Below are positions 1 to 5,087 of a stretch of DNA of 13,798 nucleotides, piece after piece. The position numbers were made by a program, and so were the translations under genes. The notes beneath the pieces are model-generated. The model saw only the letters and a program-made list of their open reading frames with translations. It was not told the origin of the DNA and did no database searches. The DNA is from JAJPJX01 sp964568355 (GTDB lineage: Bacteria; Acidobacteriota; Terriglobia; Bryobacterales; Bryobacteraceae), in NCBI GenBank assembly GCA_964568355.1, contig CAZMRK010000507.1, positions 1 through 13,798 on the forward strand, given 5' to 3'. Within the stretch, counting starts at the first letter, position 1. Each line of letters opens with the position of its first letter.

Positions 1-515
1 GCTTCGGCCGCGGACAATTCGGCGCCGGCCTGGCGCACGCGTCCTTCCGCATCCACCTTGGACTGGACCGACTGGAGCTGGCTTTGCTGCAACTGCTGAT
101 CGAGGACGGCGATCTGATCGCGGGCAGACTTGACCCTGGCCTCCATAACGGAGACCGCGGCAGAGGCCGATTGCTCGCGTGCGCGGATCTGTTCGTCGGT
201 GAGGACGGCGATCACGTCGCCGGCCTTTACGGTATCGCCTTCGCGCACGCGAATCTCCTGGATGCGGCCGCTGGTTTTGGGAGCAATGGCGGAGTCATCA
301 CCTTCGATGCGGCCGCTGAGGGCGACGATGCCAGGAGGCAAGGGCGGCTCCGCGAAGAAGGCTCTCCAGCCGGCGAAAGCTCCGGCCGCCAGCACGACGA
401 GCAGCAGGAGAAGGCGGCGGCGAGAGCCGGAGCGGGCGGGCGCAGTATCCGGCGGTCGCGGGGCCGGGGTTGGGTTTACCGGGGAACTGACGAGCGGCGT
501 TTCCTGCTGGGTCAT
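1..515 (-). CDS. HlyD-family membrane-fusion (periplasmic adaptor) protein, YbhG-like, partial
   Basis: Only the N-terminal 171 residues lie in the window; the frame is open to the left edge. A cytoplasmic Pro-rich head (1-30) and a basic stretch (SRRR, 31-34) precede one membrane helix (about 35-50), as in an inner-membrane-anchored adaptor. Residues about 65-108 form the first half of the biotinyl-lipoyl-like barrel (SGRIEGDD, APKTSGRIQEIRVREGDTVKAGDVIAVL). From about 110 a Gln/Ala-rich alpha-hairpin begins (DQIAVLDQQLQQSQ). Adaptors of this class bridge an inner-membrane pump to an outer-membrane channel. The start ATG overlaps the stop of the TetR gene (ATGA) and has GAGGAG 9 nt upstream (525-530 on the plus strand). 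The TetR(CecR)-HlyD order matches E. coli cecR-ybhG, whose next genes encode an ABC-2 exporter; those would lie beyond the edge. The family call is firm; the YbhG match is inferred from context. Confidence 0.9.
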   Translation of the reverse strand, partial: MTQQETPLVSSPVNPTPAPRPPDTAPARSGSRRRLLLLLVVLAAGAFAGWRAFFAEPPLPPGIVALSGRIEGDDSAIAPKTSGRIQEIRVREGDTVKAGDVIAVLTDEQIRAREQSASAAVSVMEARVKSARDQIAVLDQQLQQSQLQSVQSKVDAEGRVRQAGAELSAAE

Positions 516-1234
516 TTTCGTTTGCTCCTCTTCTGCGGCGCAGCTTGCCTGGACTGTCCCGCTTTGACCTGGTGGAGGTAGGCGAGCGAGAAATCCGCAA
601 TGTGATCGGCGATGCGTTCCAGTTGATCCGGCGGCGGCTTCAATTCAGGCCAGATGCGGCAGAGACTCGGGCTGGTAAAGACGTAAAACAGAATCTGCCC
701 CATCACGCTATGCGCGCACAGGCGGGTGGTTTCGTCGCCGGCGGGCAAGCCGATCAGCCGGCCGGTCAGTTCCAGGAGTCGCTGATAGAGCGGCCGGGAC
801 ACCTCGGCGATGTGGCGGGACATGGCGGGGGTGGGCTGGTTGAGCTCGTGGATCATGATGCGGTACTGGAACTCGATCAGATCTCCCCGGAGGGCGCCCA
901 GGCGAGTATGGATAAGTTCGCGGAGAATCTGCTCCGGCGCGACGTCGCGGTTGAGGGCATCCTGCAAGGCCCGGAGGTGCATGGCCTTCCCCATGCCGCG
1001 CAGGACTTCGGAGTAGAGGCCCATTTTGTCGCCGAAGTAATAGTTCACCAGGGCGATGTTGGAGCCGGCGCGGGCGCAGATCTCGCGGACGGTGGCGGCC
1101 TGGTAGCCGTCCCGGGCGAAGACTTCCAGGGCGGCACGCAGCAACCGGGCGCGTGTATCTTCCGGCACAGAAGGATCGGCCGGGTTCGTCCGGCGGCGTT
1201 TTTTAGCGGGGCCCTGCCTGGTGGTTGCCTGCAT
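512..1234 (-). CDS. TetR-family repressor, CecR/YbiH-like
   Basis: The protein has 240 residues. A basic N-terminal tail (KKRRR, 11-15) precedes a TetR DNA-binding domain: helix 1 RARLLRAALEVFARDGYQAATV (28-49), then the helix-turn-helix IRxICxxAG-type segment with ALVNYYFGDKMGLY (61-74). The C-terminal ligand domain (about 100-225) resembles the CecR/CerR (DUF1956) type, with LIEFQYRIMIHEL and HSVMGQILFYVF helices. Members of this family repress an adjacent HlyD/ABC exporter operon and respond to small toxic compounds. The gene shares a 4-base ATGA overlap with the downstream adaptor gene, so the two are probably translated together. No Shine-Dalgarno precedes the ATG; a weak promoter ends almost on it, so the message may be leaderless, or translation may begin at the in-frame GTG (residue 23). 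An inverted repeat covering the start suggests autorepression. Confidence 0.9.
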   Translation of the reverse strand: MQATTRQGPAKKRRRTNPADPSVPEDTRARLLRAALEVFARDGYQAATVREICARAGSNIALVNYYFGDKMGLYSEVLRGMGKAMHLRALQDALNRDVAPEQILRELIHTRLGALRGDLIEFQYRIMIHELNQPTPAMSRHIAEVSRPLYQRLLELTGRLIGLPAGDETTRLCAHSVMGQILFYVFTSPSLCRIWPELKPPPDQLERIADHIADFSLAYLHQVKAGQSRQAAPQKRSKRK

Positions 1235-1271
1235 TAAACAGCAGTTTAAAATATCTGTTTAAGGAGCGCAA
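1234..1271 (-). promoter_or_regulatory. Promoter and probable TetR operator of the cecR-like/hlyD operon
   Basis: TTAAACAG (1234-1241) and CTGTTTAA (1255-1262) are perfect inverted 8-mers separated by 13 bases, and a third half-site GTTTAA (1244-1249) also pairs with the first TTAAAC across 4 bases. On the minus strand a weak -35 (TTGCGC, plus-strand 1266-1271) and -10 (TAAACT, plus-strand 1243-1248) are spaced by 17 bases, so the repeat covers the -10, the spacer and the start codon. Symmetry and position are seen; binding by the encoded TetR protein is inferred. The promoter match is poor (3/6 and 4/6). Confidence 0.6.
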
Positions 1272-1391
1272 GCGCGCGCGAACGCGCGTTCTCATGTCCC
1301 GCGGGCCAAGAGGGGGCTGAAGCCTCGCGGCGGCGATTTCAGGATTCGAACCGAATTACATGCGGGCATTAAAAGCGGGCAAACTTTGGGC
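1263..1391. other. Intergenic spacer with GC-rich hairpins
   Basis: This stretch lies between the two divergent TetR genes and holds no credible ORF. It contains a perfect 12-base palindrome GAACGCGCGTTC (1280-1291) and a small hairpin (1313-1326, stem GGGGC/GCCTC with one G-T pair, loop TGAA). The second resembles the degenerate GC-rich hairpins often scattered between acidobacterial genes, but only one copy is present here. Neither hairpin is followed by a T run, so neither is an intrinsic terminator. A TTCGAA-containing segment at 1341-1352 only superficially resembles a tRNA T-arm. Confidence 0.4.
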
Positions 1392-1420
1392 TTGACATCT
1401 AATACGTACGTACGTATTAT
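1392..1420 (+). promoter_or_regulatory. Strong sigma-70 promoter of the TetR-dehalogenase operon
   Basis: A perfect -35 hexamer TTGACA (1392-1397) and a 5/6 -10 hexamer TATTAT (1415-1420) are separated by exactly 17 bases. Transcription should begin about 7 bases after the -10, that is at or next to the A of the ATG at 1427. The predicted mRNA is therefore leaderless, which fits the absence of any Shine-Dalgarno before this gene. It is the best promoter in the window. Confidence 0.85.
1400..1419. promoter_or_regulatory. 20-bp perfect palindromic operator
   Basis: TAATACGTAC is followed directly by its reverse complement GTACGTATTA, giving a gapless 20-bp dyad. Inside it ACGT repeats three times in a row. 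It fills the spacer between the -35 and -10 boxes and covers most of the -10, so a bound repressor would exclude RNA polymerase. TetR dimers bind dyads of this size, and the next gene encodes a TetR protein, so autorepression is the simple reading. The palindrome is seen directly; the binding protein is inferred. Confidence 0.85.
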
Positions 1421-1426
1421 ATTTCT

Positions 1427-2017
1427 ATGACCAAGCCTTCCCTGCGAGAGGCAATCTTGAACGCCGGCCTCCGGGTAATGTTTCAAGCCGGGTACCACGG
1501 CGCCGGGGTGCGCGACATTTGCGCGGCGGCCGGCGCTCCGCAAGGCTCCTTCACGAATCATTTTCGATCGAAGGAGGCGTTTACCCAGGAGGTCCTCGAC
1601 CGCTATTTCGCATACGTTCAGGCGGCAGTCCAGGAGGCGTTGAACGACCGATCCCTGACGCCCCGGCAGCGGCTCAAGCGTTATCTGGACCTCATCAGCG
1701 GCAGGCTGGCAGGGGATCAGTGGCGCCGGGGCTGCCTGATCGGCGATTTGAGCCTGGAAGCCAGCGCGCACAGCGAGCTTTTGCGCGCGCGTCTGGAAGC
1801 CATTTTCCAGGAGTGGCGCACGCCGTTCGCCGATTGCATCGCCGAGGCGCAGGCGGCTGGCGAGATCGATTCCAAGTTCGATCCGCTGGATCTCGCCGAG
1901 TTCCTCCTGGCTTCCTGGGAAGGCGCCATTTTGCGCATGAAAGTGGAGCGAGCACCAGCGGCATTGGAGCGCTTCAAAACCATTGTCTTTGACACCGTAT
2001 TTCAGGAGAAAAAATGA
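1427..2017 (+). CDS. TetR-family repressor of the dehalogenase operon
   Basis: The protein has 196 residues, normal for the family. The N-terminal domain shows helix 1 (REAILNAGLRVMFQAGYHGAGV, 7-28) and the helix-turn-helix VRDICAAAGAPQGSFTNHFRSKEAF (28-52). The ligand-binding domain contains RGCLIGDLSLE (101-111), the GCL-type motif seen in NemR/AcuR-like repressors, where the corresponding cysteine of NemR takes part in sensing electrophiles; here it is Cys102. This ATG sits at the predicted transcription start with no ribosome-binding site, so translation is probably leaderless. The stop overlaps the dehalogenase start (ATGA). A TetR gene next to a haloalkane dehalogenase is known from Rhodococcus (dhaR-dhaA), which supports control of dehalogenation here. 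The actual ligand is unknown. Confidence 0.92.
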   Translation: MTKPSLREAILNAGLRVMFQAGYHGAGVRDICAAAGAPQGSFTNHFRSKEAFTQEVLDRYFAYVQAAVQEALNDRSLTPRQRLKRYLDLISGRLAGDQWRRGCLIGDLSLEASAHSELLRARLEAIFQEWRTPFADCIAEAQAAGEIDSKFDPLDLAEFLLASWEGAILRMKVERAPAALERFKTIVFDTVFQEKK

Positions 2018-2901
2018 CTGTACTCTCTGACATTGCTTTGCCCCGGCTCAACGTTCTGGACTCGTCGATGGCCTACCGCGAGGCGGGAAGGCCGGGCGAT
2101 CCCGTTGCGCTCTTTCTACACGGGAATCCAACGTCGTCCTATATCTGGCGCAACATCATGCCGCTGGTCGCACCGGTGGCGCACGCGATCGCGCCGGATC
2201 TGATCGGGTTCGGCCAGTCAGGGAAACCGGACATCGGGTACCGGTTTGCCGATCAGGTCCGGTATCTCGATGCGTTCCTCGCCGAGGCTGGAATCCCGTC
2301 GGCATTCGTCATCGCGCACGACTGGGGAAGCGCGCTGGCATTTCACCTGGCGGCGCGCAGACCGGAGTTTATCCGCGGACTTGCTTTTATGGAGTTCATC
2401 CGGCCCATGCCTTCCTGGGAGAATCTTGACGCGGCCGCGCGCGAGACATTTCAGAAGTTCCGAACGCAGGGCATCGGGGAGCAAATGATTCTGGAAAACA
2501 ACGTGTTCGTCGAGCGGGTGCTTCCCGGAAACATCATTCGGAAGCTGACCGACGAGGAGATGGCAGTCTACCGGGCGCCGTTTCCTAACCCGAAGTCGCG
2601 TGTTCCTACCTGGCGCTTTCCGAACGAACTGCCCATCGCCGGGGAGCCCGCTGATGTGTATTCCATGATCGAGCAGGCCCACGCGGCACTGGCCCGGTCT
2701 TCGTATCCCAAGCTGCTATTCGTGGGAGACCCGGGCGCACTGGTCCACCCGGCATTCGGCGACGGCTTCGCGAAAAAGCTCCATCACTGCCAAGTCGTCC
2801 ATCTCGGCCCGGGCCGTCACTACCTGCAGGAAGACCATCCGGAAGCCATCGGCAAGGCGATCGCGGAATGGATCCGAGGGGCAGGCGCAGCGCACGCCTG
2901 A
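2014..2901 (+). CDS. dhaA: Haloalkane dehalogenase (alpha/beta-hydrolase, HLD-II, DhaA-like)
   Basis: The enzyme hydrolyses carbon-halogen bonds of haloalkanes to alcohol, halide and a proton. It has 295 residues, the DhaA length. The key residues of subfamily HLD-II are all present: Asn38 in HGNPTSSYIWRNI and Trp104 (halide stabilising), nucleophile Asp103 in AHDWGSALAFH, acid Glu127 in AFMEFIRP, and base His269 in GPGRHYLQED. The cap-domain signatures ARETFQKFR, NVFVERVLPG and WRFPNELPIAGEPA closely follow Rhodococcus DhaA. There is no signal peptide, so it is cytoplasmic. CAGGAG lies 5 nt before the ATG, which overlaps the TetR stop, so expression is coupled to the repressor. The M20 gene follows after 27 bases. 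Family and activity class are confident; the natural substrate is unknown. Confidence 0.94.
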   Translation: MTVLSDIALPRLNVLDSSMAYREAGRPGDPVALFLHGNPTSSYIWRNIMPLVAPVAHAIAPDLIGFGQSGKPDIGYRFADQVRYLDAFLAEAGIPSAFVIAHDWGSALAFHLAARRPEFIRGLAFMEFIRPMPSWENLDAAARETFQKFRTQGIGEQMILENNVFVERVLPGNIIRKLTDEEMAVYRAPFPNPKSRVPTWRFPNELPIAGEPADVYSMIEQAHAALARSSYPKLLFVGDPGALVHPAFGDGFAKKLHHCQVVHLGPGRHYLQEDHPEAIGKAIAEWIRGAGAAHA

Positions 2902-2928
2902 AGCGCGCGATACAGCGATAATAGCGGC

Positions 2929-4098
2929 GTGGATCACTCGATCACTGAATGTGCGTCATCCGGACTGTTCAGGCGGCTGTCCGAGCCGGCGATGGTGGAA
3001 CTGACGAAGCGATTGATCGCTATCCCTTCCGAAAACCCGCCCGGGCACCAGTACGAGGAATGCGCGCGCATTCTCATCGATGAATTGGTCCGGCTGGGCT
3101 TTGACGATGTGAGGCGCGAGGGGGCTTGTGTTCTCGCCTCGGCCGGAACCGGTTCGCGGACGGTCTACTTCAGCGGCCACTACGATGTGGTTCCGGCTCA
3201 GAGACGAGATCAATTCGAGCCTCGCGTCGAGGGCGCGAATTTATTCGGGCGCGGCTCCTCCGATATGAAGAGCGGGCTGGCAGCCATGATTCACGCCGCG
3301 GCGGCGGCGCGTGAGGAAGGGCTTCTCCAGCGAGGCCGCATCGGACTCGTGCTTGTACCTGACGAGGAGACGGCCGGCGCCCGAGGCTCTCGCGACCTAG
3401 CCAAACGGGGGCTGCTCGGGAAAGGCGGTGTCGGCATGCTGACTCCCGAGCCTACCGGCGGCGTCATTTGGAACGCCAATCGGGGAGCGATTACAATTCG
3501 AGCCACCGTACGGGGAAAAGCCGCCCATGTCGGACGGATATTCGAGGGCGTGAATGCATTCGAGCAGGCCCTCCCAGCAATGGCGAGGCTTGTTGAGCTC
3601 AAGAAGGAAGTAGAGCGTCGCAAAACGCGGGAGAACCTGGCACCGGAGGCGGCGCGCCAATCCATTCTGCTGCTTGGCGGTCGCGTCGAGGCGGGCACGA
3701 ATTTCAATGTGACACCGGAATTCTGTTCGTTCACGATTGACCGGCGGTTAAACCCCGAAGAAGACATGGATGAGGAAAGAGCCCGCCTGCTGGCGATACT
3801 GGATGGTTTCGAAATCGAGGTGCTTCAGGAGGAGCCACCGGCGGCGACTCCGGCAACCGATTCGCTCGGCGTCATTCTGTCGCGCCAGGTGGAGGCCGTC
3901 ACCGGCAGGAGAGCCAGCTTCGAAATGTGTCCTGGGCTGCTCGAGACGCGGTTCTATGCGGCGCGTGGCATTCCCGCCTTCGCTTACGGGCCGGGGTTGT
4001 TGACGGTATCCCACGGACCGAACGAGTTTGTGCCGATTCGCAATATTGCCCAGTGCGCGGCGATCTACGCGCTGACGGCGGCGGAAATGTTGCGCTAG
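2929..4098 (+). CDS. M20-family metallopeptidase/amidohydrolase (ArgE/DapE/CPG2-like)
   Basis: This is a di-zinc hydrolase of 389 residues. Metal ligands and the catalytic base are in place: His84 in SGHYDVVP, Asp112 in GRGSSDMKSG (bridging), Glu146/Glu147 in PDEETAG, Glu174 in EPTGG, and His362 in VSHGPNEFVP. The inserted lid/dimerisation domain (about 183-295) contains GKAAHVGRIFEGVNAFEQA with His200. Relatives deacylate N-acyl amino acids or remove C-terminal residues; the exact substrate cannot be read from sequence. It has no signal peptide. The GTG start is 27 bases after the dehalogenase stop with only a weak ribosome-binding site; the in-frame ATG at 2992 is the alternative, but it would remove part of helix 1. 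The spacing suggests co-transcription with the dehalogenase. No palindrome or promoter of its own is evident. Confidence 0.88.
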   Translation: MDHSITECASSGLFRRLSEPAMVELTKRLIAIPSENPPGHQYEECARILIDELVRLGFDDVRREGACVLASAGTGSRTVYFSGHYDVVPAQRRDQFEPRVEGANLFGRGSSDMKSGLAAMIHAAAAAREEGLLQRGRIGLVLVPDEETAGARGSRDLAKRGLLGKGGVGMLTPEPTGGVIWNANRGAITIRATVRGKAAHVGRIFEGVNAFEQALPAMARLVELKKEVERRKTRENLAPEAARQSILLLGGRVEAGTNFNVTPEFCSFTIDRRLNPEEDMDEERARLLAILDGFEIEVLQEEPPAATPATDSLGVILSRQVEAVTGRRASFEMCPGLLETRFYAARGIPAFAYGPGLLTVSHGPNEFVPIRNIAQCAAIYALTAAEMLR

Positions 4099-4181
4099 CG
4101 CCCATGAGTGGGGGGTGAGGAGAGCATGGACAGGAACATCGAGAAGATGACCAGCAATGCGCAAGCGTGAGGGATCCACAT
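4095..4181 (-). CDS. Candidate small membrane peptide, 28 residues
   Basis: A short frame runs from ATG (4181) to TAG (4095). It has an ideal Shine-Dalgarno, AGGAGG (plus-strand 4190-4195), 8 nt before the ATG, stronger than those of most genes in this window. The peptide begins MWIPHAC and has one hydrophobic segment (ALLVIFSMFLSML, 8-20), ending in a Pro/Thr/His/Gly/Arg tail, so a single-pass membrane peptide is possible. It lies 59 bases after the stop of the SDR gene on the same strand and shares 4 bases with the 3' end of the M20 gene on the opposite strand. I do not recognise a family. It may be a chance frame; conservation is the deciding test. Confidence 0.4.
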   Translation of the reverse strand: MWIPHACALLVIFSMFLSMLSSPPTHGR

Positions 4182-4198
4182 CGTCCTTTCCTCCTATA

Positions 4199-4218
4199 TC
4201 CGAATACGCGGATTCGGA
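4199..4218. repeat. Inverted repeat between convergent genes
   Basis: TCCGAAT (4199-4205) and ATTCGGA (4212-4218) form a 7-bp stem with a 6-base loop in the gap between the convergent M20 and SDR genes. There is no T run on either side, so an intrinsic terminator is not supported. On the minus strand it lies just before the Shine-Dalgarno of the 28-codon ORF, where it could act as an mRNA hairpin. Confidence 0.4.
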
Positions 4219-4240
4219 AGGCGAAACGGATCACGGTGGA

Positions 4241-5026
4241 TCAGAAACTGATGGAAGCTTTGGCCAGGATGCCCCCGTCGCAGACCAGGTGGGAGCCGGT
4301 GACGTAGGAGGAATCGTCAGAGAGGAGCCAAAGGGCGGCGCGGGCAGGCTCCGTAGGGTCGGCCAGGCGGCCCAGGGGCACTTCGGCACAGATCTGGCGG
4401 CGTAGTTCGGGGATGGCGCCAGGGTCAACGTTAGCCCACATGAGGCGCGTCTCGGTGGCGCCGGGGACGATGGCGTTGACGCGGATACCTCGCGGAGCGT
4501 AGTCAACGGCCAGGCAGCGGACCAAGGCGGAGATGCCTCCCTTGGAAGCGCTGTAGGCCCCCGCAGCTCCTGCCATGAAGCCGACCGAAGCGGCTGGGGA
4601 AGAGGTACACACCAGGGAACCGCCGGCGCCGGACTGGAGGCACTGCTGCAAGGCATATTTGCAGGCGAGGAAGACGCCATCGAGATTGACCTGGAGCACA
4701 CGGCGCCAGGTTTCAAGTGGAAGTTCATGCGCGAAGCCGCCAGCATCGATTCCGGCATTAGCGAACAGGCCCCAGGCGGGACCAAGGGCGGCTTGAGATT
4801 GGGCAAAGGCCGCGGCCAGGTCGGGTTCGCTCGAGACATCGCAGGCGATTCCGATAGCCGCCGGAGATCCCGCGGCAAGAGCTAGGGAGGCGGTTTCGGA
4901 GGCCGCCGCAGCCTGGACGTCCAGCGCCGCCACACGATCTCCGCGGGCGGCGCATGCCAGGGCGAGGGCGCGGCCGATTCCGGAGCCGCCTCCGGTGACG
5001 ACGATGGTTCTCGACGAATGCGCCAT
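4241..5026 (-). CDS. SDR-family NAD(P)-dependent oxidoreductase
   Basis: This is a classical short-chain dehydrogenase of 261 residues. It has the cofactor motif TGGGSGIG (11-18), Asp36 at the end of strand 2 (suggesting a preference for NAD over NADP), CDV (62-64), NAG (90-92), and the catalytic Asn114, Ser142/143, Tyr158 and Lys162 (YSASK). PGATET (188-193) and the C-terminal YVTGSHLVCDGG complete the fold. Such enzymes interconvert alcohols and ketones; the substrate is not evident. I chose the ATG at 5026. A longer frame starts at 5089, but it would overlap the ribosome-binding site and start codon of the divergent GH30 gene and would add 21 residues before the Rossmann strand. The gene points away from GH30 and toward M20, and probably forms its own unit. 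A possible -10 (TATCAT, plus-strand 5054-5059) lies in the divergent gap. Confidence 0.92.
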   Translation of the reverse strand: MAHSSRTIVVTGGGSGIGRALALACAARGDRVAALDVQAAAASETASLALAAGSPAAIGIACDVSSEPDLAAAFAQSQAALGPAWGLFANAGIDAGGFAHELPLETWRRVLQVNLDGVFLACKYALQQCLQSGAGGSLVCTSSPAASVGFMAGAAGAYSASKGGISALVRCLAVDYAPRGIRVNAIVPGATETRLMWANVDPGAIPELRRQICAEVPLGRLADPTEPARAALWLLSDDSSYVTGSHLVCDGGILAKASISF

Positions 5027-5073
5027 GCAAGGTAGGGTAGCAGGGCGCGCCGCATGATACTCTGCTAATCGGC

Positions 5074-5079
5074 AGGAGG
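5074..5079 (+). promoter_or_regulatory. Consensus Shine-Dalgarno fixing the GH30 start
   Basis: AGGAGG lies 8 nt before the ATG at 5088. It fixes this start and argues against the minus-strand frame that would begin at 5089. The whole divergent gap (5027-5087) is only 61 bases, so the promoters of the SDR and GH30 genes must overlap or abut; hexamers there are weak (GATACT at 5056-5061 on the plus strand). Confidence 0.75.
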
Positions 5080-5087
5080 TAGTACCC

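Noticed and set aside
545..1237. A 230-codon plus-strand frame opposite the cecR-like gene.
   Set aside because: It mirrors the TetR gene exactly, has no domain and no ribosome-binding site; the TetR motif content on the minus strand is clear.
1341..1352. A tRNA T-arm-like segment (GGTTCGAATCC on the minus strand), possibly a tRNA or phage attachment remnant.
   Set aside because: The stem has a mismatch, no CCA end, anticodon arm or acceptor stem can be found, and no integrase is nearby.
4092..4101. The palindrome GCGCTAGCGC at the M20 stop codon as a terminator.
   Set aside because: It has no loop and no T run, and 10-base GC palindromes are common in such DNA.
4125..4169. A 14-codon plus-strand ORF after the M20 gene with GAGGAG upstream.
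   Set aside because: The spacer to the ATG is only about 3 bases, and the peptide has no notable property; the antisense 28-codon frame in the same place is the better candidate.
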